Positions 36,685-46,513 of a DNA stretch of 64,000 nucleotides are shown here, one piece after another. The notes under the pieces are model-generated. The model did not search any database. It was not told the origin of the DNA and worked only from the letters and a program-made list of their open reading frames with translations. A program made the translations under genes and the position numbers. Source of the stretch: Pseudolabrys sp963742345 (GTDB lineage Bacteria > Pseudomonadota > Alphaproteobacteria > Rhizobiales > Xanthobacteraceae); contig CAVULO010000008.1 of the NCBI GenBank assembly GCA_963742345.1, positions 372,001 to 436,000 on the forward strand. Direction: 5' to 3'. How positions within the stretch are numbered: position 1 is the stretch's first letter; every line of letters begins with the position of its first letter.

Positions 36685-37002
36685 CTAGCGCGAATGCAAC
36701 AGGAGGGTCAGGTCACGCGGATCCACATAGCCGATAAGGGCGCGGGCGCGTTCGTCAAGCATGTCAGGGTCGATACGGTCGGCGCGTAACAGAGAGACCC
36801 GTCGTTCCCATAGTGCCCGTTCGCCTTTGAGCTGTCCTAACTCACCCTTCATTGCCGCGAGTTGCTGTTCGAGATCCTGCTGCGCACGCAGACCGTGATT
36901 GCCGGTAAAGGCGTTGACCCCGAAATAGCCGATGAACAGCGTGGCAAAAACATAAAGACCGAGGACGGTCAGGATGGTGCGGCGGTGACGATGGGTGACC
37001 AT
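36685..37002 (-). CDS. ftsB: FtsB/DivIC-family septum protein
   Basis: A 105-residue bitopic membrane protein. A short basic N-terminus (MVTHRHRRT) is followed by one span (ILTVLGLYVFATLFIGYFGVNAF) and a coiled coil (LRAQQDLEQQLAAMKGELGQLKGERALWERRVSLL), then DPDMLDERARALIGYVDPRDL, which is typical of FtsB. It joins FtsL and FtsQ in the divisome. The start is set at 37002 because the preceding 38 codons have no family similarity. Adjacent to pdhA on the same strand, as in related genomes. Confidence 0.9.
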   Translation of the reverse strand: MVTHRHRRTILTVLGLYVFATLFIGYFGVNAFTGNHGLRAQQDLEQQLAAMKGELGQLKGERALWERRVSLLRADRIDPDMLDERARALIGYVDPRDLTLLLHSR

Positions 37003-37197
37003 GGCCAGCCAAGATGGGCCAAGCCCGTTAAAGCTTTTTAAATTTCCAAAATTTTTAGCGGCATTGAGCTCCCTGAAATCACAGCCAAAAAGAGCGTAAT
37101 CCCCTGTCAACAGCATTGCCCGTCAATAGTCGAACCGGGCAACGAATACTGACCCGGTGTTTGGTGTTGTTACAGGCACAGATCACGGAGGTTGAAG

Positions 37198-37476
37198 ATG
37201 ACCCGCATCATATTCGCCGCTTGCGCTGCTCTGGTTTGTCTAACGTTCGCTCCACGGCCCGCCGCCGCCGACTACTATGGAGCGCCCTGGTGCGCGGTAG
37301 TTGCAATGGGTGACGGCGATATGCAGTGGGATTGCGAATATCGCTCGATCGAGGAATGTCGGCCGAATGTGCTCGCAGGCAATCGTGGATGGTGCAATCC
37401 AAACCCTTACTCGGTCGTCTCCAACCGGCCCACAGAGAACAAGCTCCACCGGAAGCATCGCTCGCGGCCGCAATAG
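37198..37476 (+). CDS. DUF3551 small exported protein
   Basis: A 92-residue protein beginning MTRIIFAACAALVCLTFA with cleavage near AAA-DYYG. The mature part reads APWCAVVAMGDGDMQWDCEYRSIEECRPNVLAGNRGWCNPNPY. The four-cysteine WCA...DCxY.S.EEC...GxC pattern is that of DUF3551, a family of small periplasmic proteins abundant in Bradyrhizobium relatives, of unknown function. GGAGG seven bases before the ATG fixes the start at 37198. A basic tail (LHRKHRSRPQ) follows. Divergent from ftsB. Confidence 0.88.
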   Translation: MTRIIFAACAALVCLTFAPRPAAADYYGAPWCAVVAMGDGDMQWDCEYRSIEECRPNVLAGNRGWCNPNPYSVVSNRPTENKLHRKHRSRPQ

Positions 37477-37503
37477 CAGAGTGCACAGGTCTACTTTTGT
37501 GCA

Positions 37504-38307
37504 CTAGATGCGAGAACGAATTTCGTTGAGGACGAAATTGCCAAACCGCTTCCCGCGGTTGCGCAAAATCTTCAGCACACCTTGGTCGACAAAATAGGTA
37601 AGCAGGATCGAATCGCGGGTCTTCACCCGGTTATGCACCGCGTCGGCCGAGTGCCAGGTGTCGGTGCCGACCGCAAACGCGTAGCCGGTGTTGGGCGCAA
37701 AGCGCATCTGCGTTTTTTTCGGCAACGAGCCGTCGGGAAGTCTTTCGTGGAAGATGGTGCCGATGTCGGTGTTGGCGTCGTCCTTCGGCAGATAGAGCTG
37801 GACGGTGATCCCCTTCCAACGCGTGTCAGTGTGCGGCGTAATCAGATAGCCGGGAATGTCGCGAGTAAGGATCGGGATTGGATACATCCCGACTTTCGCG
37901 AAGTCCTTGCCAAATCGTTTTGACAGGCCGGGTGCCAGCCGCCGTATGAAGGCTTGCTTCACAGGCTCGGAGCAGAGTGCGCGGCCAACCACATCCCAAA
38001 ATACTCGTTTGTCCGGCGGCAGGTTGCGGATGTATTCCGGAAATAAATCGATTTTTACGCGGGTGTGCGTTCCGTCCTCGAGATCGTGACCCTTGCTCCG
38101 CCCGTGCATCGGCCGGTAGTCGGCGGACTTCGGCATCAACGCGAGGATCTGCGCATAACTATCGTCCGGAAAAACACGGTCAAACTCGAGATGGAAGAAA
38201 GGCTTTTCGACTGCACGAGCGCCGTCAATCGATTGCACGACGAAACTGGCGAGGCGTTCAGCAGCCCGCCGGCGATCATACGTTGAGAGATTTGTGGTCT
38301 GATCCAT
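37504..38307 (-). CDS. putative 2-oxoglutarate/Fe(II)-dependent oxygenase
   Basis: A 267-residue protein. The likely iron ligands are the His and Asp in LITPHTDTRWKGITVQLYLP and the His in TDTWHSADAVHNRV, with the 2-oxoglutarate-binding Arg in KTRDSILLTYF. This HxD...H...R order fits the prolyl-4-hydroxylase-like superfamily. A helical N-terminus carries VEKPFFHLEFDRVFPDDSYAQILALMP. It is 82 bases after eno on the same strand. The substrate is unknown: small molecule, protein or lipid-linked sugar are all open. The start chosen is ATG 38307; an ATG at 38367 is possible but reads unlike the family. Confidence 0.75.
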   Translation of the reverse strand: MDQTTNLSTYDRRRAAERLASFVVQSIDGARAVEKPFFHLEFDRVFPDDSYAQILALMPKSADYRPMHGRSKGHDLEDGTHTRVKIDLFPEYIRNLPPDKRVFWDVVGRALCSEPVKQAFIRRLAPGLSKRFGKDFAKVGMYPIPILTRDIPGYLITPHTDTRWKGITVQLYLPKDDANTDIGTIFHERLPDGSLPKKTQMRFAPNTGYAFAVGTDTWHSADAVHNRVKTRDSILLTYFVDQGVLKILRNRGKRFGNFVLNEIRSRI

Positions 38308-38389
38308 CGCAACTACTCGGGCTTGGTTGTCGGATGCAATTTGCGGCGAAATGGCGAGCAAATGCAAGCTTCCGGTTGCCGCAACACCA

Positions 38390-39670
38390 TCAACGCAGCT
38401 TCAAAGCCTGGCGCCCAGCGTACTTTGCTTGCGAGCCAAGCTCCTCTTCGATGCGGAGCAACTGATTATATTTGGCAGTACGATCCGAACGCGCGAGCGA
38501 GCCGGTTTTGATTTGCCCGCAATTGGTCGCAACAGCCAAATCGGCAATTGTGGAATCTTCGGTCTCGCCCGAACGGTGTGACATTACAGCGGTGTATCCC
38601 GCCTTATGTGCCATCTCGACCGCGGCCAATGTTTCCGTAAGTGTGCCGATCTGGTTGACCTTCACGAGTATTGAATTCGCAATTCCACCTTTAATGCCTT
38701 TAGCGAGTCTCGTGACGTTCGTCACGAACAGATCGTCACCCACGAGCTGACATTTCGTTCCGATGAGATCGGTTAGAATTTTCCAACCCTCCCAGTCGTC
38801 TTCAGCCATGCCGTCTTCGATTGAGACGATGGGATAACGCGCAATCAAGTCGGCAAGATATTTAGCCTGCTCCGTCCGCGAACGTTTTTTGCCTTCGCCT
38901 TCATAGATGTAGTCGCCGTCCTTAAAGAATTCAGTCGCGGCGCAGTCGAGCGCCAACATCACGTCACCACCTGGCTTGTAGCCGGCTTTGGCAATCGCCT
39001 GCATGACAAAATCGAGTGCGGCCTCCGCCGATTTCAAATTGGGAGCGAAGCCGCCCTCGTCACCGACATTTGTATTGAGATTTGCCGACTGGAGTTGCCC
39101 CTTCAGGGTATGAAAGATTTCCGCACCTGCACGCAACGCCTCAGCGAATGTCGACACGCCGACCGGGACAATCATGAATTCCTGAAAGTCGATCGGGTTG
39201 TCGGCATGCACGCCGCCATTGACGATATTCATCATCGGAACTGGCAGCACGCGCGCGGCAGTACCACCGACATACCGATAAAGCGGTGCCTTTTTCGCCG
39301 CGGCGGCGGCTTTAGCCACCGCAAGCGACACACCGAGAATGGCATTGGCGCCGAGCCGGCCCTTGTTTGGCGTACCGTCGAGACCAATCAGCGTTTCGTC
39401 GATTTTGGTCTGCGCCTCGGCATCCATCCCGCCGAGGGCATCAAATATTTCGCCATTGACACCATCCACCGCTTTGCGCACGCCCTTGCCGCCATATCGC
39501 GCTTTGTCACCATCGCGCAATTCGACGGCCTCATGCGCACCCGTTGATGCGCCGGAGGGGACGGCGGCGCGGCCTTTTGCGCCATCCTCCAGAATGACGT
39601 CGACTTCGACGGTCGGATTGCCGCGGCTATCGAGGATCTCACGGCCGATAATGTCGGTGATGGCGGTCAT
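38390..39670 (-). CDS. eno: enolase
   Basis: The glycolytic enzyme converting 2-phosphoglycerate to phosphoenolpyruvate, 426 residues. It begins MTAITDIIGREILDSRGNPTVEVDV. The catalytic Glu region (GDEGGFAPNL), metal ligands (MLALDCAATEFF, SIEDGMAEDDW, LVGDDLFVTN) and the signature (VMSHRSGETEDSTIADLAVA) are intact. A divergent promoter region of 109 bases separates it from queF. Confidence 0.98.
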   Translation of the reverse strand: MTAITDIIGREILDSRGNPTVEVDVILEDGAKGRAAVPSGASTGAHEAVELRDGDKARYGGKGVRKAVDGVNGEIFDALGGMDAEAQTKIDETLIGLDGTPNKGRLGANAILGVSLAVAKAAAAAKKAPLYRYVGGTAARVLPVPMMNIVNGGVHADNPIDFQEFMIVPVGVSTFAEALRAGAEIFHTLKGQLQSANLNTNVGDEGGFAPNLKSAEAALDFVMQAIAKAGYKPGGDVMLALDCAATEFFKDGDYIYEGEGKKRSRTEQAKYLADLIARYPIVSIEDGMAEDDWEGWKILTDLIGTKCQLVGDDLFVTNVTRLAKGIKGGIANSILVKVNQIGTLTETLAAVEMAHKAGYTAVMSHRSGETEDSTIADLAVATNCGQIKTGSLARSDRTAKYNQLLRIEEELGSQAKYAGRQALKLR

Positions 39671-39779
39671 TGGTTCGTCCAGAACGGCATCCGGAGCTTC
39701 TACAGGATCAAGAACCCCCTTGTCAGGCCCTGCACGAACAAGGCATCCAATGGGGGCCTAAACCAAGCGAAAAATACCG

Positions 39780-40232
39780 ATGGCCAGGAAACGATTGCAA
39801 TTGGGCCGCGCCAGCGCTGTTCCCGCCTCACCCGACAAGGCGGTGCTCGATCGCGTGGCAAATCCGCACGCCGGCACGAATTATATTGCGCGTTTCACCG
39901 CCCCGGAATTCACCACGCTCTGCCCCATCACCGGCCAACCCGATTTTGCGCATCTGGTGATCGACTATTTGCCCGCGCGCTTTCTGGTCGAGTCGAAATC
40001 TCTCAAGCTTTATCTCAACAGCTTCCGTAACCACGGCGTCTTCCACGAGGATTGCACCGTCGCCATCGGCAAAAAGCTCAACGCGCTGCTTAAGCCGAAG
40101 TGGCTGCGCATCGGCGGCTACTGGTATCCGCGCGGCGGCATGCCGATCGATGTCTTTTGGCAGACCGGAAAATTGCCCAAGGATGTCTGGGTCCCCGATC
40201 AGGGCGTCGCGCCCTACCGCGGGCGCGGTTAA
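39780..40232 (+). CDS. queF: 7-cyano-7-deazaguanine reductase (QueF)
   Basis: A 150-residue unimodular QueF of the queuosine pathway, reducing preQ0 to preQ1 with NADPH. The catalytic Cys lies in FTTLCPITGQPDFAHL and the signature ESKSLKLYLNSFRNHGVFHEDC is complete. The C-terminus (YWYPRGGMPIDVFWQTG) is typical. It is a single gene, convergent with the MFS transporter with four bases of overlap. The leader region contains possible interleaved stems (see findings). Confidence 0.95.
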   Translation: MARKRLQLGRASAVPASPDKAVLDRVANPHAGTNYIARFTAPEFTTLCPITGQPDFAHLVIDYLPARFLVESKSLKLYLNSFRNHGVFHEDCTVAIGKKLNALLKPKWLRIGGYWYPRGGMPIDVFWQTGKLPKDVWVPDQGVAPYRGRG

Positions 40233-41394
40233 GGCGCCGGCACCTGCCGCCGCAGGTATAACGCGCAAGTCCAGCCGGTTGCAGTCAGCGCCACGGCACC
40301 CACCAACAGCACAGGCGCCACACCCACGCTGTTCAAGCCAATGCCGTAAACAACCGGCCCCACCGCCTGCCCAAGAAAGAAGAACATGGAATGCGCTGCG
40401 GTGGCAGAACCGCGCGCGGAGGGCGCCAGCTCGGTGACATAGACCTGGATACAGCCGTGCAGCAGGTAGAAGCCGAAGCCGAGCAGGATGAAATTGGCAA
40501 ACTCCACCGGCCACGGCATGCGCATCGCGATGACGATGAGACAAAAGCCCATGACCATGCCACCCGCCGCCATCAGCCGCCGCTCGCCGACGTGGGCGAG
40601 CAGCCATGACGACCATGACGGTATAGATGACGCCGCCAATGCCGAAGCCGGCGATCACAATGCCGGCGATCGATGCGCGCTCGACGCCCTCGGTGCGCAG
40701 CAACGCCGGCCATATAGGGAAACACGCCGAACAAGAACACGGCTTCGACGAAGACTGCGCCGAAGCAATACTTCGCCATCGGATTGCTGAAGATCGCGCG
40801 ATAGTTCGGAATCGAGCGTCGACAGATCGAAGCGGCCGGTCTTCTCGTCCATGCTGCGGAAGCCTGGAATGGCAACGGCGAGTGCGATCAGATCGATGGC
40901 GCCGGTGACAAAGAACACGCCGCGCCAGCCGACCAGGTCGCCGATCACGCCGGCGCCGGACGCTCCCAGCAGATTGCCGCTCATCGCCGCAAACAACAGC
41001 CGGCCAATCGCCACCTGGCGCTGCTGAACCGGGACACGGTCGCCGGCCACGGCCAAAGCAATCGGAAAAACGCCGCCGGCGGCAATACCGGCGATCACAC
41101 GCAGCGCCATCAGCGTTTCGAAATTCGTCGCAAAGCCGCACGCGACCGTCGCGATGCCGACGACGAGCATGCAGAGCCGCAATCAGTCGCGTCTTGCTGA
41201 ACATATCGGCAAGCGCGCCGAGCACCGGCTGGATCAGCGCGTAAGGCAAGGTGAACGCCGGTCGACAGCAACGCCGCGGTTGTCGGCGTCACGTTCAGAC
41301 CTGTCGCGATCTGCGGAATGACCGGATCGACCGAGCGCATGAACAGCGTCGTCGCGAATATGACGAACGCCATGAGATTGAGAACGCGGCCCAT
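40229..41394 (-). CDS. MFS transporter, multiply frameshifted in this sequence
   Basis: Fragments in three frames join into one 12-span major facilitator: the N-terminus (VLNLMAFVIFATTLFMRSVDPVIPQIA), a middle part (MALRVIAGIAAGGVFPIALAVAGDRVP, ASGAGVIGDLVGWRGVFFVTGAIDL, AKYCFGAVFVEAVFLFGVFPYMA) and the C-terminus (GFGFYLLHGCIQVYVTELAP, AAHSMFFFLGQAVGPVVYGIGL). Breaks fall near 41260, 41180, 40810, 40700 and 40600. The pattern resembles drug or metabolite exporters of the DHA group; the substrate is unknown. Five shifts in one gene could also mean true decay, but the other clustered shifts in the window favour sequencing error. Confidence 0.8.
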
Positions 41395-41415
41395 GAAAAC
41401 CTTGCGGTGCGCGGA

Positions 41416-42285
41416 TCAGCGCTTGGCCAGCCGGTCGAACTCGACCAGCGTGCGCAACAGCGGTTCCATCTCCTTCAACGGCATCATGTTGGGTCCATCG
41501 GACGGCGCCTTGTCGGGATCCTGATGGGTCTCAATGAACACGCCGGCAACTCCCACAGCGACCGCCGCACGCGCGAGCACGGGAACGAATTCGCGTTCGC
41601 CGCCGGATGAAGTGCCCTTTCCTCCCGGTTGTTGAACCGAATGGGTGGCGTCGAATATCACCGGCGCTTGCGTGGTGAGCTTGAGGATCGGCAGAGCGCG
41701 CATGTCGGAGACGAGCGTGTTGTAACCGAACGACACACCACGTTCCGTCACAAGCACATTACGATTGCCGGCACCGGTGATTTTCTCGACGACATTTTGC
41801 ATGTCCCAGGGCGCCAGAAACTGGCCTTTCTTCACGTTGACAGTTTTTCCGGTCTTGGCGGCGGCGACGAGCAGATCGGTCTGGCGGCAAAGAAAGGCAG
41901 GAATTTGCAGCACGTCGACCGCCGGCGCGATGCGCGCGCACTGCTCGGCGTCGTGCACATCGGTGAGAACGGGCACTTTGAGCTTGTCGCGAATTTCGGC
42001 AAATATCGGCAGCGCTTGTTCGAGCCCCAGGCCGCGCGCCGATCGCGCCGACGTCCGATTGGCCTTGTCGAACGAGGTCTTGTAGACGAGACCAACGCCG
42101 ACGCGTCCGGCAATTTCTTTCAGCGCCGCCGCCATTTCCAGCGCATGGCTCTTGCTCTCGAGCGCGCAAGGTCCGGCAATCAGCGCCAGCGGCAATTCAT
42201 TGCCGAAGCGCACGGCGCCAACGGTAACGGTGGAATTGGGAAGCAGAGTCTGATCCAAGGGATCGATCCTCGCGCGCGCGACCAT
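41416..42285 (-). CDS. kdsA: 3-deoxy-D-manno-octulosonate 8-phosphate synthase
   Basis: KdsA joins arabinose 5-phosphate and phosphoenolpyruvate to make KDO-8-P for lipopolysaccharide. The 289-residue protein reads LALIAGPCALESKSHALEMA, YKTSFDKANRTS, PVLTDVHDAEQC, LQIPAFLCRQTDLL, NVKKGQFLAPWDM, VTERGVSFGYNTLVSDMR and IFDATHSVQQPGG. The ATG at 42285 starts the family-like region; an open frame further upstream belongs to another gene. In many bacteria kdsA follows pyrG and precedes eno, and that grouping is recognisable here with genes between. Confidence 0.96.
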   Translation of the reverse strand: MVARARIDPLDQTLLPNSTVTVGAVRFGNELPLALIAGPCALESKSHALEMAAALKEIAGRVGVGLVYKTSFDKANRTSARSARGLGLEQALPIFAEIRDKLKVPVLTDVHDAEQCARIAPAVDVLQIPAFLCRQTDLLVAAAKTGKTVNVKKGQFLAPWDMQNVVEKITGAGNRNVLVTERGVSFGYNTLVSDMRALPILKLTTQAPVIFDATHSVQQPGGKGTSSGGEREFVPVLARAAVAVGVAGVFIETHQDPDKAPSDGPNMMPLKEMEPLLRTLVEFDRLAKR

Positions 42286-42305
42286 GAAACGGGACGCTGC
42301 CCCGG

Positions 42306-43183
42306 TCAACGGGACGGTTCGAATACCAGCACGGCGCCCATGGCGTCCTCCTGGCCTATCACCGTGATGTTTCCTGCATAAAGGCCCGCAATGCCGGCCT
42401 CGCCCGGAACACTTGCGAGCAGGCTTGCGTCCGCCACGGAAAAGCGCAACGCCGCCAGCCTTGCACCCCGCGAAATGTCCGGAGCGCAAACGCCAAAGCG
42501 CTGGACGAAAGCGGCCGGCGTAACAACCTCGACGTCGCCGCGCGGAGTCTTGATCGAAAAGCCGTCTCGGTGTTGCTTGGCTTGCGTTGACGCCGGTAAA
42601 GGCGCGAAAAAAGCTTGCGTGACTGTCCGGGGTCCTGTGCCACGAGGACAACGCCCGCAACACCGTTTGCTGTGTTGGCGTGAATTTGAAAATCCGGATT
42701 CCAGAAACTTCTCCGGATAGTGCTGGAAGCTGGTGAAGAAGCCAACGTCAGGGGCGCTTCGGATCGGATGCGAAGGCAAGTTCGAACGCGAGCCTGACCG
42801 ACGTGCCATCGGGGCGCTTGCCGTCGCGATCGAACTCGAAAAGCTCAAAGTCGCCAATTCCGTTCGCGCGAAATTCATCGGCATCGGCTGCACCGCGGCC
42901 CTCGAGCACGAGCATCGACAGCCCCTGCCGGCGCGTCAGGAAATCGCGGTTGAAGGCGCCAAACGAAAACTTTCGAGGTGCGTGCGGCACGATCCCGCTC
43001 GGGATCGGTGACTGTCAGCAGTTCGATATACGTGCCCGGCAGCTGGATAATGTGGTTTTGCGTTCCCCAGCTCGGCGGATGGCGATTGCGCGCGCCGACG
43101 AGAAACCCCAGGCGGCGATACAGATTGGCCGCGCCGTCGAGGTCGCGCACGACATGGACGATGTGATCAAGGCCGCGGGCCAT
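42306..43183 (-). CDS. VOC-fold (glyoxalase-like) protein, frameshifted in this sequence
   Basis: The start reads MARGLDHIVHVVRDLDGAAN, followed by YRRLGFLVGARNRHPPSWGTQNHIIQ and TYIELLTV, the vicinal-oxygen-chelate pattern. After a frame change near 42970 it continues FGAFNRDFLTRRQGLSMLVLEGRGA, then GFFTSFQHYPEKF, and finishes IKTPRGDVEVVTPAAFVQRFGV to AVLVFEPSR at 42306. Further breaks lie near 42755, 42690 and 42600. The family is Glyoxalase_3-like and the substrate is unknown. It sits between pyrG and kdsA, 10 and 20 bases away, so it is probably part of the pyrG-kdsA transcript. Confidence 0.78.
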
Positions 43184-43193
43184 CGGCGAGGCG

Positions 43194-44822
<1,629 letters not shown>

Positions 44823-44997
44823 GGGACCTAACCTTTAGCCTCCCCGAATTGATTCGACGAGCGCGAAAAACACAGAGCCGGTCTGCGCCTGTGTGTAGGT
44901 CGATAAATTTCCAGTTTTCCAAATGCTTGCGGCATGATTTTCATGTTTTCTTCCAGTCCGAGATCCAACCTATTTAGTACCGCCACTTCCATAACGT

Positions 44998-45025
44998 CGA
45001 AGGGCCGGAATTTCCCGGCCCTTCG
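44998..45025 (-). terminator. hairpin after secG
   Basis: A perfect 11-bp stem (CGAAGGGCCGG at 44998-45008 with CCGGCCCTTCG at 45015-45025) and a 6-base loop, starting nine bases past the secG stop. No T-run follows on the - strand. Confidence 0.6.
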
Positions 45026-45034
45026 CTCGTGATT

Positions 45035-45430
45035 TCATTTCGACTGCGGCACCTGCGGCCCCGAGGGGACTGCTGGAGGCGCCGGCGCTGCCGGCGGCGC
45101 GCCGCCTTGCAACTGATTGAGCAGGCCGCCGCCTCCGCCAAGCGGCGCCGGCGCGCCGGGCGCGGCCGGGGCATTTGGGGAGCCGCCCTGCAGGATCGAG
45201 GTCGGCTTGCGGTTGATGCCGGCCAGGATCGACAGCATGAGGCTGGTCACGAAGAACAGCCCGGCCAGGATCGCGGTCGCCCTTGTCAGCACGTTGGCCG
45301 TGCCGCGGCTGGTCATGAAGCCGCCGGTCGAGCCGATGCCAAGCCCGCCGCCCTCGGAGCGCTGCAAAAGCACGACCCCAATCAGGGCGAGCACCAACAT
45401 CAGGTGGATGACAATGATGACGTGCTGCAT
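45035..45430 (-). CDS. secG: preprotein translocase subunit SecG
   Basis: A 131-residue membrane subunit of the SecYEG channel. Two spans (VIIVIHLMLVLALIGVVLLQ and ATAILAGLFFVTSLMLSILAG) flank the conserved GGLGIGSTGGFMTSRG loop. A tail of about 55 residues rich in Pro, Ala and Gly follows, longer than in E. coli SecG but common in Alphaproteobacteria. The frame is intact. It lies 135 bases after tpiA on the same strand, matching the usual tpiA-secG-pyrG order. Confidence 0.95.
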   Translation of the reverse strand: MQHVIIVIHLMLVLALIGVVLLQRSEGGGLGIGSTGGFMTSRGTANVLTRATAILAGLFFVTSLMLSILAGINRKPTSILQGGSPNAPAAPGAPAPLGGGGGLLNQLQGGAPPAAPAPPAVPSGPQVPQSK

Positions 45431-45565
45431 CAGTCCAATATCCGTTCAAACATTACCGGTCCGGGCTCTCCGCCCAGGCGGCGCTCTATGGGCCATATAG
45501 GAATTCGCCGCGGTCTCTACACGATCGTTTGCCGCTTTTCCACCCTTGCTCCAGCCGTCCCGCCG

Positions 45566-46327
45566 TTAGCGGTAAACCGCGGCAATACCGAGGAAATCTT
45601 CGGCTTTAAGGCTGGCCCCGCCGACCAGGGCGCCATTTACGTCGGAAACGGTCAGGAGCTCCTTGGCGTTGGCAGGTTTGACCGAGCCGCCATAGAGGAT
45701 GCGTATACGGCCGCCCTCCGCGCCAAAGCGCTCGATGAGCCGTTTGCGGACGAAGGCATGGACCTGCGGCAACGTCCGCCGGCGTCGGCGTGAGACCGGT
45801 GCCGATCGCCCACACCGGCTCGTAAGCGACCATGAGATTGGCGGCGGTGGCACCGTCCGGCAGCGAGCCGGCAAGCTGACGGCCGACCACGTCGAGCGTC
45901 TTGCCCGGCTTCGCGCTCGCTGCGTTGCTCGCCGATACAGACGATGGCGGTCAAACCCGCACGCCACGCCGCCAGTGCCTTGGCGCGCACCTGCTGCGTC
46001 GGTCTCGTGATGGTCGGTGCGCCGCTCTGAATGGCCAACGATCACGGCACTGGCGCCTGCGTCGGCCAGCATCTCGGCCGAAATATCGCCGGTATGGGCG
46101 CCGGACGCATCGGCGTGACAATCCTGACCGCCGATAGCCACGCCCGAACCCCGCGCCGCCGATGCAAAGCTCGCAATCAAAGTCGCCGGCGGACAAACCA
46201 TCAGGTCGGCTTTGCCTGCGAGCGCGCCGGCCCCAGCTATGATCTTGGTGAGCTCGCCCCGCGCGGCGGCAAGCCCGTTCATTTTCCAGTTGCCCGCAAC
46301 CAGCGGAATTATCTTGGCCGGCGCCAT
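45566..46327 (-). CDS. tpiA: triosephosphate isomerase, frameshifted in this sequence
   Basis: Glycolytic enzyme interconverting dihydroxyacetone phosphate and glyceraldehyde 3-phosphate. The N-terminal half reads PLVAGNWKMNGLAAARGEL with the catalytic Lys, then GAHTGDISAEMLADAGASAVIVGHSERR with the catalytic His. The C-terminal end reads RIRILYGGSVKPANAKELL. Between them the conserved reading moves through other frames (VRAKALAAWRAGLTAIVCIGE; then MVAYEPVWAIGTGLTPTPAD with the catalytic Glu), with breaks near 46020, 45925 and 45780. All catalytic residues exist, so I treat it as functional. Confidence 0.93.
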   Translation of the reverse strand: MAPAKIIPLVAGNWKMNGLAAARGELTKIIAGAGALAGKADLMVCPPATLIASFASAARGSGVAIGGQDCHADASGAHTGDISAEMLADAGASAVIVGHSERRTDHHETDAAGARQGTGGVACGFDRHRLYRRATQRARSRARRSTWSAVSLPARCRTVPPPPISWSLTSRCGRSAPVSRRRRRTLPQVHAFVRKRLIERFGAEGGRIRILYGGSVKPANAKELLTVSDVNGALVGGASLKAEDFLGIAAVYR

Positions 46328-46513
46328 CGAAAAATCCCTTTCCGCGTGCGGTTATCAGACCCCCGAGCGAACGCCAGCAATACGGCCGCCAGAAGCCGAT
46401 CCTTCTTGAGTTGCAAGGAGTTGGCTCGATCACTATGGTGCGCCCGCCGTGCTTGCGCTAGACAGGCGCGGTCATCCATACAACAGCCATCTTACCTACG
46501 AGAAAACGCGCGC

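Noticed and set aside
40229..41394. Two or more separate transporter genes
   Set aside because: The fragments follow each other in the order of one MFS protein with no internal starts or ribosome sites.
42286..42663. Upstream 126-codon extension of kdsA
   Set aside because: Arg/Gly-rich shadow of the VOC gene; conserved KdsA sequence starts after the ATG at 42285.
46031..46513. Upstream 161-codon extension of ppiD
   Set aside because: It reads through divergent tpiA in antisense and has low-complexity Arg-rich sequence; the membrane anchor begins at 46514.
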